In this document: piece by piece, positions 1 through 12,300 of the stretch
How positions within the stretch are numbered: position 1 is the stretch's first letter
Layout of the letters: every line of letters begins with the position of its first letter
DNA from: Filobasidium wieringae
Lineage: Eukaryota > Basidiomycota > Tremellomycetes > Filobasidiales > Filobasidiaceae
DNA: 64,000 nucleotides
Reading direction: 5' to 3'
Assembly (NCBI GenBank): GCA_001600055.1
Contig: BCIV01000023.1
Coordinates: forward strand, 51,048 to 115,047
Program-made: the position numbers and the translations under genes
Notes under the pieces: generated by a model
Seen by the model: only the letters and a program-made list of their open reading frames with translations
Databases searched by the model: none
Told to the model about the DNA's origin: nothing

Positions 1-840
1 GTAGTATCCAGCGATAATAGTGCAAGTGAACGACTGCAAGTCAGGTCGCCGTCGCAGTAGTAGCATCATGTTGTTGCTGTTGTTGACCATGACCATTGTT
101 ATGATTCTAAACCGTCTCCAGCTCGTCTTTATGATTGATGGATGATGGTCTCAAACCGGGGCAGAACGACTCTGAAACGCCTTTGGTCGCTGTTGCTGTG
201 CATGGAAAGTCAACCAACGTTCCCGTCGCGTACGTAAACCTTCGATCGGACGCGAATCGTGAGCGAATCATAAACGATCGAGGCTGAGGTTCTAATGATC
301 TGATGGTCGACCACCATACACATCACTACACATGCTACACAATACTATCTAGCTACGCTACCAGATGCCCTTCCAAGTCGATCAGCTTCAGTCTAAATGG
401 GGCAACAAGATGTCGTCCACACTGTCAAGACGAACGAACCAAAGCGATGTCAAGCAAGACCCCGCACCCTCGCTGCGCAGGGGACGCCAACGATCTGCAA
501 CCTCTAAACGAACCAAAATCCTCCCTTTTCCATATCGCCGTCTTCCAAGCAGAGCTCACCTTTGAAACCCTCGCGCGCGAAGATCCTCCCTTTTCTTTCG
601 CCTTACCTTTCATGCAGGTTGTAGAATACTCTACTCGCAGGAAAGGATGACTTGTCGCTTGCTCGGGATATGGGATGGTCCGAGGATCAAAACAAATCCT
701 CATTGAGCTGGGGGATTTAAAGGATCATGAAGGGTGGCAAGTATTCCTTTCCCAACACTTGATAACAAGTATCCATCGTACTCACCAAATCCATCCGATA
801 CAACCTTGCGACCTTAACAGTTCATTAAACCTTACGAACC
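1..840. other. Upstream region without a supported gene
   Basis: No reading frame here has convincing codon structure; the open frames between 300 and 700 are short, overlap on both strands and lack protein-like composition. The last 80 bases before the ATG at 841 are rich in C, T and A with few G, as expected for a fungal 5' leader of the gene that follows. Confidence 0.5.
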
Positions 841-3230
841 ATGCAACCAATCGACAGCCCTCCCGAACCAACCCAAACCAACTTTGCCGGCGAAGCTCTT
901 CCCTCTCCCGGAGAAGAGACGGGACAAGCTCTATCGGATCAACCTACGACTGAACGTCCTACCACGCAAGAACTCAATCCCGGCTCCAACATCACCTCGC
1001 CTGCGGGCCAGGAAGAACGGGAGAAGTACGCCGCTCTTCCCTCCCCCGAGGCAGAGACCCAACAAGCTTTCCTGGATTAGCCCGTGACCCCTCCCGGATC
1101 TCCTCCTACCCAGGAACTCACTCCCAGTCCAGTCCCTTCCGCTCACAACCAGCAAGACCGGGAGAAGCACGCCGCTCTTCCTCCCACCGGAACAGGGACT
1201 CGACAACCCTCTCAAGAACACCCAGAGATCGACCCCGACCTCGAATCCCCCCCCGCGCAATCGCTCACTCCCAGCTCGCCCCCAAACCCAAACCCTCTGG
1301 ACAAGCCCCACCCCAACATCCATACGGAGCAGGGCGAAACTCGCTCGACCACCCCGGGACCGATCCGCTTCAACGACCTTTCCAACGGTATGACCGGTAT
1401 GACCGGTATGGCGGCGTCCCTGGTCCCCTCTAAACGTAAATTACCGGAGGGGATGGAGGATATGAACAGTGGGAGTCCTTTCAAGAAGATCAGGGGGGGT
1501 GGGGGACCGGTCCTACTTGACGCTCAACCGCTTCGACCCGAGGTTCAACCGCTCCAGTTCCACACCGATCCACCTCAACCACGCACCGAACCTCTTTCTC
1601 CCTCACAACAACCACATCCCCCCCAATCCCCCCCTGCCCCCCATGCCGGTAAGACCTCCAAAAAACGAAAGAGGTCCGACCACTCTTTCGAGTCCGCTGG
1701 AGATCGGGATCGGGATGGGTCGAAGGAGAGGGAAGAGAGGAAGGAGAGAAAGGAGAGGAAGGAGAGGAAGGAGAGGAAGAGAAGTAAGAGGAGTAAGAAA
1801 CGGGTTGAAAGAGGTGACGGTGATGGTGATGGTGATGGTCCGAATGATCAGGTGATGGTGATGGAGAAGGGGAGGGAGAAGGACAAGAATAAGGAGAAGG
1901 CGACGGATAAGGAGAAGGCGACGGACAAGGAGAAGGAGAAGGAAAAGCACAAACACAAAGAGAAGGAAAAGCATAAGAAGACCCATAAGAAGGACTTGAA
2001 ACGGAAGGAAAAGCACAAGAAAGGCGAGTTCCCATTACCACCGTCATAAGCGATTCTCGATCGAGACTAACCGCCTCCCTCCCGTCCGTTCAAACAGGAT
2101 CCGATAAACGCGATCGACAACGCACTCGCTCTCGCTCGTCTTCCCAGCCCGAACAGAGCGAATCTAGCCAGCCTGAACCCAGATCCGGATCAAGTCAACT
2201 AGACCCACTCGACGAACCTAGTCCCGATGTTCAGATGGACGAAATGAGCGAAATGAGGGAGCGGTGCCCCTCCCCTCTCCGCTCCATCTCCACCTCGTCG
2301 TTCTCCTCAAACCCAATCCATTCCCCGCGCTCGACCGATCCGATGAATTCCCCACTCTCGAACGACCTGAACGATCTCAAACCCATCCCTAATCCCGCCC
2401 TTCCGGAATACCCCCAACACCCCTCATACCAAGTAAACCCCACCCCGGACCGCCCCAAATACACCCAAAACCAACTCCTCGCCCCCTCAACCCGTTACTC
2501 CCACCCCTGGCCCCCCCTAATCCCCCCGCGCGCTCACCCCAGTGGCACAGGCCTGTGCACGCAAACCCAACGGGTCCGGAATTACAACGCCCTAGTCCAA
2601 GTTCCCGGTAATCGCTGGGTCTTGCTCACGGGGGAGAGGCAGTGTGGGAAATGTCAACAAAGAGAGCGAACGGGGTGGACGGGGGAGAGGGATTCTGTGG
2701 GGTGTTGGGTCAAGGTGCCTCTTAATTGGGAGGAAGGGGGGGATGTGCCCCGGCCTACGGGGGGGTTTGGGGAGTGTAGGATCGGGAGTATGGGTGGGCC
2801 GGGGTGTCTCTTCGGCCCGTCTTCCGACATGGAGGTGGACCCCGTCGTCAAGCGCGGTCGAGCGACGAGTAGGAAACTCCATCCCCCCGCCCATGGCTGT
2901 AGCGCGAATTACAAAAAAGACAAGCAGCAGTCGATCTCCCATCACCTCCAAACACTTACCCTGATCAGCGCTCGATTGGGGACGTTGCTGTGGGGGTCGG
3001 GGGATCGGAAGGTGCGGTCTAAGGTCCGGCTTTTGGGTGTTCATGTTGAGGCTTTGACGGCGATTCTGGGGGAGGGCGATGGGGAGAGCGACGAGGATGA
3101 GAGTGACGAGGATGAGAGTGATGAGGATTTGGATGGGGATGAGGAGGATGAGGACAGCGAGGACGACGAGGAGGACGATCATGATGCTCGTAAGGCGGCG
3201 CACGAGGCGAAGATCAGTCAAGCGGGTTAG
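841..3230 (+). CDS. Disordered Lys/Glu-rich protein with C-terminal Cys module and acidic tail
   Basis: Unknown function, probably nuclear. Two exons are proposed: up to 2023 and 2098-3230, joined through a GC-AG intron (donor AAAG|GCGAGT, branch CTAAC at 2067-2071, acceptor AAACAG), which alone keeps the frame; the sum from 841 is 772 codons. The first exon carries Pro-rich repeats, basic NLS-like stretches (KRKLPEG, SPFKKIRGG) and a long Lys/Glu/Arg tract coded at 1720-2020. The second exon has Ser/Pro-rich sequence, then a Cys module (RQCGKC, later GC, GECR and GCLF) and a final Asp/Glu tail. An in-frame TAG at 1078-1080 lies between two diverged copies of a roughly 45-residue repeat, so translation may start at the ATG at 1390, an in-frame intron (1026-1127) may remove the stop, or the 5' part is broken. 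The Cys module resembles that of the gene at 40251-41487. Confidence 0.6.
2024..2097 (+). other. GC-AG intron
   Basis: This 74-base intron starts with GC rather than GT. The donor context AAAG|GCGAGT is the classic form for GC donors, a perfect CTAAC branch point lies 26 bases before the acceptor AG, and the GT four bases further in would put the downstream exon out of frame. Seen directly; use of the GC site is inferred from frame. Confidence 0.65.
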
Positions 3231-4431
3231 CCGGCGGGGGTGGTCGGTGTGATCAGTAAGGATTGGTGGTGATCGTGGTGTGGATGTTATCGACCTATAA
3301 TATATGTATACTATCATGTGACTATGCGACGGTGTGCTACGTGCGATATCCTCACTCGAGAACGGTTCGGCTTCCTTCATCGCGCTCACTGTCGACCGGT
3401 TCAGGTTTCAAGTTGGAGCTGAGCGGAACGGCGTGGGAGTATCACGTGATTTTCCTCGCTCGCAAACCGCAAAGACTCTATAACGCGCTCTACCGGGCTC
3501 TGGAACGCGCTCTGTAACGCGTTCCACAACGCGCTTGCTGTCAGATAGCGTACCGCGGTGCAGTAGAGAGTAGAGAGGACACCACGTCATCGAATAATCC
3601 AGTTGATACAGTCAACCACCTGGCTCCCTTCTCTTCTCAGATGAATCCTCCATATTCCATCACTCATCGTCGTTCCTCACGACGAGCGAGTTCAGTCTTA
3701 CTAACACCCGGGCTACGTACGGACTAAGGACCGGTGTGACGTAACAACGTAGAACCCAAATGCGATGGATGCGAATCGATCAGAACAAGCTCCGTCCGCT
3801 CAGTCCAGTCCAGTCCGATCCAGCTCGTCCAACCTCGCTGAATTGCCCCTCTGCCAAGTAGAACGCGAGCTGCACTTCTTCATACTACTATCCTCACACC
3901 CTACAGCTTCTCACACTATTGAGTTCACTCCTTCACTCGTTCACTCGGACAGGTACTCACCCATAACCTCATCCGAACAACATCCGACCGAATTCTCAGC
4001 ATTGGACGTTCGACATTGGACGTTGGACGTTGGACGTGGATGGCCGGGACTGGGGTGATACACACGCCAGGCTTTGAAATCACTTGCGCTGGTCCTGATG
4101 GGTCTTATCGGGCAAGCCGACTTTCGACCAGGTCAAGAGATGGATTAATTCTAGACTATCAATCACGTCACATCGAGTCAAACCACCTCCCTCCCTCCCT
4201 CCCTTCCTCTCTCTTGTCCGCGCACGTTCAACAAGCACCCGACTCGCTCCACCTCGATCCCCGTTTAGCGCACCTCAATCCTACCCCGTCCGGCCTGACG
4301 TCCCAAACGAAGGAGACAATCCATAACCAGCCCCAAACCCGGAAGAACGTTCGTTTCGTTCATCCCATTCATCATCTCCATCATCTTCGTCATATTCATC
4401 ATATTCGTCATCTTCGTTATCTTCGCGTAAA

Positions 4432-4472
4432 AGCGGACAAGCAGGCAAGCGGACAAGCAGGCAAGCGGACAA
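4432..4472. repeat. 16-bp tandem repeat (gcaggcaagcggacaa)
   Basis: About two and a half near-perfect head-to-tail copies of a 16-base unit, in a low-complexity region with no accepted gene. No function is proposed. Confidence 0.75.
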
Positions 4473-4848
4473 GCGGTAGTGATGTTTCCAGGGGAGGGTC
4501 CATCCAGCGAGCGGGAGCATGGATGGATGGGGCGTCGTCCAAGCTAGGGAAGGGCGGGACGGCGGGGAACGGGCGGGGCCGGCGGGGATTGGGGGGGGAG
4601 GTTCTCGGTGGTTTTCGGTGCGGGGATGGGAGGTTCTCGGTGCCCGGTTTTGGGGTGGGTCTTGTGAGTTGATCGTTCGCTTTTTGACGTTCGTTGTCGT
4701 GATTGTTGTGTGTTGTGTGTTGATTGTTGTGATTGACGTTGAATGTGGTTGATTTTTGATTGTTGTGTGTTGCGTTGTGTTGCAGTCGCATTTGCTCTGG
4801 ATGGTCCGGATGGTGCGACGAAATGAAAACCTGCAGGGATGGACGATA

Positions 4849-4918
4849 GGCAGGCAGGAAGGCGGGAAGGCGGGAAGGCGGGAAGGCGGGAAGGCAGGAA
4901 GGCAGGAAGGCGGGAAGG
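4849..4918. repeat. 8-bp tandem repeat (ggaaggcg)
   Basis: Roughly eight copies of an 8-base unit with a few G/A changes (ggaaggca). All three frames stay open across it, which explains the spurious reading frames here. Confidence 0.8.
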
Positions 4919-5700
4919 ACGATGGTGAGCAGTATTGAGGACGGGGAGATTAGCAGCTCTTACCAGGATCACCGTTACCTCCATCAACATCACCTCACGA
5001 TGTCCATCACCGTTACACCACTTTCGCCACCGCTACACCATCTCCACCTCTATCACCAGAGCGTCCATCATCACCTCCCCCCAACCCCCGATCCCCAATT
5101 CCCTACCGTCAGGACTCTCAAGACCGTCAAGCCGCAAGACCGTCAAGACTCTCGAGATTGTCGAGACCGTCAAGAGCAGGAACGCTGCAACGCGGGAACG
5201 CGGCGACGAAGGGACGAAGGTAACGAAGACGAAGCTAATGCAGACGCAGACCAAGGGAACGCAGACGAAGGGAGTTGGACGGGCGGCTTTTTCTTTTTTC
5301 TTTTTCTTTTTTCCCCTTTTTCTTTTTCTTTTTCCCCTTCTTTTACTTGTTTTACTCGTTTTCGAAACGAGGAGGAAGAGGGGAAGAGAGGCAAGAGGGT
5401 AGAAGTGGGTTGGATTGGCTTGGATCGGATTGGGTTGGATCGGGTTGGCTTGGGTGATGCAGTTGAGATTGAGATGGGATGAGAGTTGGAAGGGATGAGG
5501 TTGAACGGATCATCGGGATCATAAGCCGAGGTTCGACTCCCGACCCGGTCCTAGCGCTAGAATTCACTCCTTCTCCCCCCCTCCTCCTGCTTGGACTAAG
5601 CGAACAATCCCACCGCTCGCCCGACTGCCCGGACCCGGATTCGCACCGATTATCGCTCGTCGTTACGTGGGAACGATCCTAGGCAAGCAATGAGGCGAGG

Positions 5701-8700
5701 ATGGGAAGAGGCGAGGATGGGATGGATCTGGAACGGGATGGGTCTGGGGTTTCGTTGACGGACTGGAGAGGATTGACGTGAACTGTGGCTTGAGGGTTGG
5801 AAGACGAGAGAGAGAGAGAGAGAGTCGGGCGATCGTGGGAAGATTCAGGCTACCGGGAGTATCTGATTTGTTACCGGATAGGAATCGAGTTGGAGGACAA
5901 CGTACCCTCGTCCCATTTACTTTCGAGCGTGAGGGTTATGGGTTTGGGTGTTAGGGCGTTAGGGCGTTAGGGTTATGGGGTGAGGTCAGGGTGTCAGATT
6001 TTTAGGGTCAGGGTGTTCGGAGCATAGGGTTATGGGTTAGGATGTTTCGGTCAGCGCGTCCGGCTTAAGGTCAGGGTTAGGGTCAGGGTGTCGTGAGTCA
6101 GGCTGTCAGGGCGTTGGGGATTATCAGTCGGATCCACATATCCTCCGATCGAACGGTCCAGGGAGGGTGAGAAGTGGTCCCTATGATCTCCGTACCGCTG
6201 AAGCTGGATTCGATTGAGAGTTGAGGCCTTGCGGTGTTCTCGTTGGCTCGTTCAACGACTCGTCGCGCACTCGGCGCTCTCATCGAGCGAGATGAGCACC
6301 CGCCACTATCGTTTGATAAAGACGATGAGAGGTGTAGAGGAACAGAGAAGATCCGGTCAGTTCGTTCTGCAGTTGAGGAGCGGGCATGGCCAGATCGGCC
6401 AGTCGGCCCCCTCCCCTCATGGCGTCGTTCTCGCCTTACCACGTTCCCGGCGGTCGCATTCACCTCGGGAAGTAAAACGTCTGGTCTGTCTGACTCTCTG
6501 TGCAATCGGTCTGGCTGAAACGCCGGTTCCCTTTCCATCTCCCCCTCTCTCTTCCCCTTGTTCCTTTGTTTTAGCAATACATGACGAGCTTATATCATTT
6601 TATCGTTGAGATGAACCCGGTCGATCAAAGAGAGAGAGAGAGAGAGAAAGAGCTCCATCGGTCTTCATAGAAGAGGAATCGGACGTGGGAGTTTGGGGAG
6701 TGTGCCGGATCGCGATCGGACATGGCTCGTTTCGTGCAACCTCTTCTTTCTAGTCACACAGTCAAGCGCTCTGACGCCTGAGCGCGCCTCAACAGGCCTT
6801 AGGAAATGTATCATCACCAAAGGGTATTTGGAGATGGCCAAAGAGGAACGAGATTTGTCCCGTGTATCCGCAACGTTCTTCGCTCGACCGTACTGTCTCA
6901 ACCCCAAACGTTGGTCTTCCCGCCCGCTCGCAAGGTCGACGGTAGTCTCTGAACCCTCGCTCTTCGGTAGAACACAAAGCCGACGGGGGATTGCGATCGT
7001 CCGGCCACAACGTTTCATCGCCGCCAATATCGGATTGGTTCGGATTCCGTCAGAGTAAGCGCTTCATACTGGATTGTCAATAGCGGGCGGTTTCGATACT
7101 GGCATCTGGTGAGCTCGAGGCATGTAGTACAGGAATGAAAGGACTATTCGGCTCATCTAGCCCCTTTTGTTCCTACTAGCGTCTGCTGTCACTCACGCAA
7201 GCTGGATTTCCAAGCAAGCATCCGGAAAGTCGGTTTCCCATGATGCCGACTCGCTTTTCCCACCAGTACCACGGTTTAAGCCAGTCAAACTCGAGCACAA
7301 CAATCAAGTCACGCCAAAAGGAACGGGAACATCGATCGAAATAGCCCTCGCAAACAGTAACGCTGGCGTCGTGCAGCTCGATAGTCGCTTGATCACCGTG
7401 CTTGGCGGCTACGTCCCTCTCTCCCTCGTCAACAAGGTCTGTTCGAAACCGGGAAGGTAGTGGAATGTTCCACCTTGGCTGATGGATACCTTCACATCGT
7501 TCATCACCAGCTTTCATCCTTCATTGCTGCACCACAAGCACTGCATTGACCATAAGGAGCAACGAATTGATGTTTAGCAAAACACCAAGGACGACGAGGA
7601 ACTCTTCTGCGACAGCAACACCCACTTCTCAGTTTGGGTTGTAGAGCATCTGTTGGACTGAAGAGCTCTGCATCATTTTCCAAATCCATGCAACCTTTTC
7701 GTCAGATGGTGAAACAGATATCCAAATACTTGGAACCTCAAAAATCAGGCCTGATTTGTAAGTAAACGCGCCCTAATATGGCAAACGATCCACCAAAATC
7801 CGCCTGAGCCAATCCGCCGGGAACCTCACGACTCGCTCCCAAATCGCATCTAGCCTAGTGCGCTAGAGTTAGTAGACCGGCGTAATCCATCCGCAATGAT
7901 CTCAGTCCCAGGAAGGTTCCCTCAATCGCTCCCTGTTCCCCTCCAGGTTGCCACTCTTGCGCAACGACGCGAAATGAACCGACAAAATCCAAGCCATACT
8001 TGACCTTCGATGGTCTTTGAGCTGGTACGACAAGTTGAACCGTGATCACCCCGCTTCAACGTACCGTTGGGTTATCAGGTTATCGCGCATTCGAGTAACA
8101 ACCGATATAGCTGGACCTCCTTCGGACGACGCTCTCGCCATCAATCTCACCACAACGAGCCGCTCATGAAGATCCTCATATCCTATTCCTTGAGGATTGT
8201 TCCACAGCTCAAGACATGGATCCTTGCAGAGAATAGTATCGTTGTTATCCCCAGGTCCCGATAAGTACGCTGGACAAGAGCCTCAACGAATACCTGAACT
8301 TACATCTAGGTTCGATTTGACCGGGACTGAACCCCGCTAACCGGTCATCATCTCTGGGGTACGCATCATACTTTGTCATCGCCTCCGTACCATCTGGAGA
8401 TTGGACAGGATCGATGGCACTGGTAGCAGCAGCAGCAAGAACATCATCATTACCAAGACTACACCCGGCTCCCAATCTCTCCAGCCTTGCGAAACGATCT
8501 CGAGCTCAAGTAAATCTTCAAATCGGCTCCTATCTTACAGGATTTCTGTTCAGACGATAGATCCAGTTGATAGGTCAAGGTTCGACCCTGCTTTCCTGGC
8601 CGGGTAGGTCACCCCGGAATCAAGATTAAATGAGAGAAGGTAGAACGCGATCCCATCTGCCAATCGCACGGGTGGAGTACCTCGTGAACTTGTAATCGGG

Positions 8701-8850
8701 GTATCGTTTTCTCACGATATTGACGTTTATACAGTTGATTATTGACGACAAGACAAGGGCGATTGTCATCCACAAAATTGATTGGCCGTGTGATTGATTA
8801 ACCTCGGCTATATGGGATGACTACACCGTCATGATGGTCCGGTTTATCTG
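5701..8850. other. Gene-poor stretch
   Basis: No frame is accepted. It contains GA dinucleotide runs (about 5808-5824 and 6631-6650) and the telomere-like repeats listed separately. The minus strand at about 7500-7760 translates to a hydrophobic, protein-like segment broken by stops, possibly a relic of a membrane-protein gene; this is not firm enough to annotate as a gene. Confidence 0.45.
5940..6115 (+). repeat. Degenerate telomere-like (TTAGGG) repeats, internal
   Basis: Five exact TTAGGG words (5951, 5959, 5967, 6002, 6077) lie among many near-copies such as GTCAGGG, TTATGGG and GTTAGG within 175 bases. TTAGGG-type repeats form telomeres in many basidiomycetes. Here they are degenerate and internal, so this may be an old interstitial telomere, a healed break or a subtelomeric filler. 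Confidence 0.55.
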
Positions 8851-9225
8851 TCAAGGTTCATTCGTCACCTCAGCTAGATCCAATGCATTTAGTTCCGTCA
8901 ATGTGCGCTCCTGGGCTTGACTTACTCTTGGAATACATGATTCAGTGAGAGAACGAGGACCCGGTACCTCGACCGGGCTCCCCGAAAAAAGACGAACGAA
9001 AGAGCTAGAAGAAAGAACGGGGAGTTGGGTTCTTATCGGAACCACCGCAAGAAGCCGAGCGATGGTGAGACCGGCGGCAGCGGCAGAAGAAGGCAGAGAG
9101 AAACGTGATACAGCCTTTTGGCGTGATATGGCCTTTCCTTTGTCCTTTACGCAAATCGAGGTCAGGTCAAAGGGGTTTATACCCTTTGAGTTCTGGAGGA
9201 CGTATAAGATCTTCCTCCACATTGA
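8851..9225 (-). CDS. Possible first exon of a mitochondrial-targeted protein
   Basis: On the minus strand an open frame runs from an ATG near 9225 to 8851. Its middle part is rich in Ala, Leu, Ser and Arg without acidic residues and ends with FVRLFSGSP, a look typical of mitochondrial presequences. A good donor (AAGA|GTAAGT) follows at about 8928, so the true exon may end there; no convincing downstream exon was found. It would be transcribed divergently from the ABC transporter. It could also be a chance frame. Confidence 0.25.
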   Translation of the reverse strand, partial: SMWRKILYVLQNSKGINPFDLTSICVKDKGKAISRQKAVSRFSLPSSAAAAGLTIARLLAVVPIRTQLPVLSSSSFVRLFSGSPVEVPGPRSLTESCIPRVSQAQERTLTELNALDLAEVTNEP

Positions 9226-9378
9226 TTCGGTGATGATCTTTCTTCTCTTCTCCCTCAATTTAAGGGTCGATTGAAGATCAACGATTGGAAGACGTGTCCC
9301 CCCCCCCTTATTTCCCTCATTGCCTGAAAACCTAGTCAATTGATTCGAGTACGACCCACGAGACAGTCATCTAGAGGG

Positions 9379-12300
9379 ATGCTTTTCTACCACCCTGAAC
9401 CGGCACCTTACCATGAGGGGACGAGGAAACTTACCCCTCAGGCCAATGCTAATTGGTTCAGTCAGCTTACTTTTGGTTGGTTTACTCCAATGATTAAAGT
9501 GAGCGATTACGAGTTCTGCCGCATTGACAGGACGTTGATTTGAGCCTGGGCGTGGTTCTAGGTAGGGTATTCTCGACCGTTGGAGATGAGCGATATGTGG
9601 AGGTTGAAGGACGATCGATCGACTGAACGGTTGACGCGGGCTTTACAGCACCATTTCTTCGATGGGTATCCGGCTGTACCTGTGATCGAACCGGCCGTCT
9701 TGGCGAGAACTGAAAAGGAAACGGGTCAACAGGAAAAGGTCGACCGGGATACCGAAGTTCCGCAGATGGAGTCGTCTTCCTCGACTTTGTACGAACCTAT
9801 ATTGGGAGGGAAACGATTCGGGAACACTGAAGCGAACGCTACGGACAGGATGGATGAGGGAATTACCGCTGTGGATCCCGTACAGACTGATGAACTGGTC
9901 AAACCTGCTGGAAAAGCTTCCGACAATCTGGGAGCGAGAAGGTTGACTTATGCTCTTTGGAAGACCGTCAGGAAGGAACTCATCATCTGTTTGATAGCTA
10001 GGATAATCAACCGTACGTATCATATTCGGCTTGTACAATGAAATGTCTTTCTGACGAGTTTGTCTTGCGCCGTCAGGTGCGATATTGCTCACATCGGCAT
10101 TGGTGCTGAAACAGTTACTACGATATGTGACGGATTCACATTCCTGGCATAACGCGTCTGAGGGCGAACGGGCCGGTTTACGTCAACCTTCTAGTATCGG
10201 GACGGGAATCGGCTGGGGACTCGGATTATTTGCGATGACGGTTGCTGCACCTATAGCAGCAGCCTCGTACGCTTTCAATGGAGATTCGGCTGGTTGTTAC
10301 TCTGCTATGGCTTTAGTCAATGCCCTCGCTCAAAAGTCAATCAGGCTGTCGCCGAGATCCCGACTGCTGCAGACGAACGGGAAGATCGTTTCATCGGCAT
10401 CGGTGGACAGCGCTTTCGTCAACTTCGCTTGTCCCATGTCGGCAGAGGTCTTGGTACAGCCTGTCACCGTACTGGCCGGCTGTGGCCTCTTGATTTACAC
10501 GCTGGGCACAAGCGCTCTGGTCGGAGTGGCGGTGCTCGTTTTGTCATCCCCTGCCATGCTTATCATGCTGAATCGACTGAAAGACGCGCGTAAGGCGCAA
10601 GTATTCATGATCGATAAAAGGGTGCGGCTACTCAACGAGATCCTAAACTCTGTCCGCGGTATCAAAATCTATGCGTATGAGCGCTACTTCGCGGAGCGGG
10701 TACTGAGTATTCGAGAGGGAGAATTGGGTCGCTTGAAGACTAACATCTTCCATCGCGCTTCGATGATCGCCACTATGGCCTTCCTGCCGATCCTGGCGAC
10801 GATCCTGACCTTCATCACGTACGGCTTGACTGGGCATACCCTTGATGCGCCAACTATTCTGAGCGCTTTTCAGGTGTTTGGTGTTATTCAGGCGCCTCTC
10901 CAGCAATTACCTATGGCGTTGGCCGCAGTGTCAGACGGATTTATCGCGCTAGGCAGGATATCTGCGATCTTGTTGTCAGAAGAAGTACCCGAACGAATCC
11001 ATTGCGATCGCAACTTGAATCTTGCAGTGGACATTGACGGGGCCTTCACGTACGAAACCCCTGTGGAAGAAAGTGCTCGAGACGACTCTTCAGTAACGGT
11101 AAAGGAAGATGACGAAAAGTTTCTCACTAAAGTGAAACACGCGATATCGAAACGATTCAATCATGGTTCAAAGGCAGTGAAAGAAGATGTGAATACGGGT
11201 GAAGAGAAGAACATGTACCCCGATGATCCTTTCAGGCTACAGGAGATCAAATTGCAAATTCCGAAGGGGGCTTTTGTTGCTATAGTGGGGAGGATTGGAT
11301 CCGGTAAAAGTGCCTTACTGCAAGGTATCATCGGCAGTATGCGCCAGACGCATGGATATTCCCATTTTGGAGGTAGTTTAAGCTATGTCGCTCAGCAAAG
11401 TTGGATTCAGAACGCGACCTTGAGGCAGAACATAGCGTTCAATCAAGAAGAGGTAGACGAGGTGCGACTTCGTCGAGCCATAGCTGCTTGTTCTTTGAGT
11501 AGAGACATTGAGCTTTTACCTGACGGGCTCGAAACAGAAATTGGCGGTAAGTCGGTTCTGTCTCGGTGTTCATTCGAAGCGACATTCAACGTCTTGCGAT
11601 CGATTAGAACACGGTATAAACCTCTCGGGTGGACAGAAAGCGAGAACTGCTCTAGCTAGGGCGGTCTATAAGAACGCGGATATCGTTCTTCTAGATTCCC
11701 CTCTAGCTGCTGTAGACAGTCACGTAGCTGCCGACCTCATCGAGAATTGCCTACTTCACAAGGATGCACTTGGTAGCAAGACACGGATCTTGATCACCCA
11801 TCATTTAGAAGTGCTTCCCAAAGCCGATATGGTTCTCGTGATGGATAAAGGGCGAATCATACAACAAGGCACGTATACCGAGCTCTTGGGTATATCAGGG
11901 ACATTTAGGACTCTGGTGGAAGACCACAGTACAGGGATGCAGGCGAAGGAAGACGTCAGAATCGATACTCGGGGCGAAAAGGAAGAGTCTGAGGAAGGCG
12001 ATTCGACTACATCTGAGGAAGGAAGGGCTGGAGAACCTGCCACCAAGTTGATTCTCGACGAAGAAAGGAACGTAGGTGATGTTTCTTGGGCCGTTTACAT
12101 TGCATACGCTCGCGTGATGAGCAAAGAGTGGACTTTTGCTTTTGCGATGATCATGTTGGTTATCGACGAAGCGAGTTCGGTCCTGAACACCTTGTTTCTT
12201 GGGTACTGGAGTGGTTCCGCTATATCCGGATTCCGACAAGGGGATTATATGGGTCTCTATGCCGCTTTCGGAGGTCTCCAAGCACTATGCAGCTTCCTCG

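Larger units (their letters stand above)
3231..5700. other. Intergenic, low-complexity stretch without a supported gene
   Basis: Open frames here (for example 3765-4058 and 4922-5482) are dominated by simple repeats and translate to His, Phe or Arg runs, so none is accepted. It holds CAT/TTC-type triplet repeats (about 4358-4425), GT/TTG-rich sequence (about 4680-4785), the repeats listed separately, and a pyrimidine tract at about 5288-5345. A GGTTCGACTCC sequence at about 5530 looks like a tRNA B box but has no tRNA fold around it. Confidence 0.5.

Noticed and set aside
303..650. Plus-strand frame of 115 codons
   Set aside because: No protein-like pattern, overlaps an equally long minus-strand frame, lies in a leader-like region.
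1490..2047. Minus-strand frame rich in Ser/Pro/Tyr/His
   Set aside because: It is the complement of the Lys/Glu-rich repeat exon on the plus strand.
4922..5482. Plus-strand frame of 186 codons
   Set aside because: Made of simple repeats with Phe and His runs; no splice or promoter context supports it.
5525..5560. tRNA-like B box (GGTTCGACTCC)
   Set aside because: The flanking bases do not form a T-stem and no acceptor, D or anticodon arm can be built.
6098..7060. Overlapping frames on both strands around 6.1-7.0 kb
   Set aside because: Both strands stay open to a similar extent with no splice logic, as expected for GC-balanced noncoding DNA.
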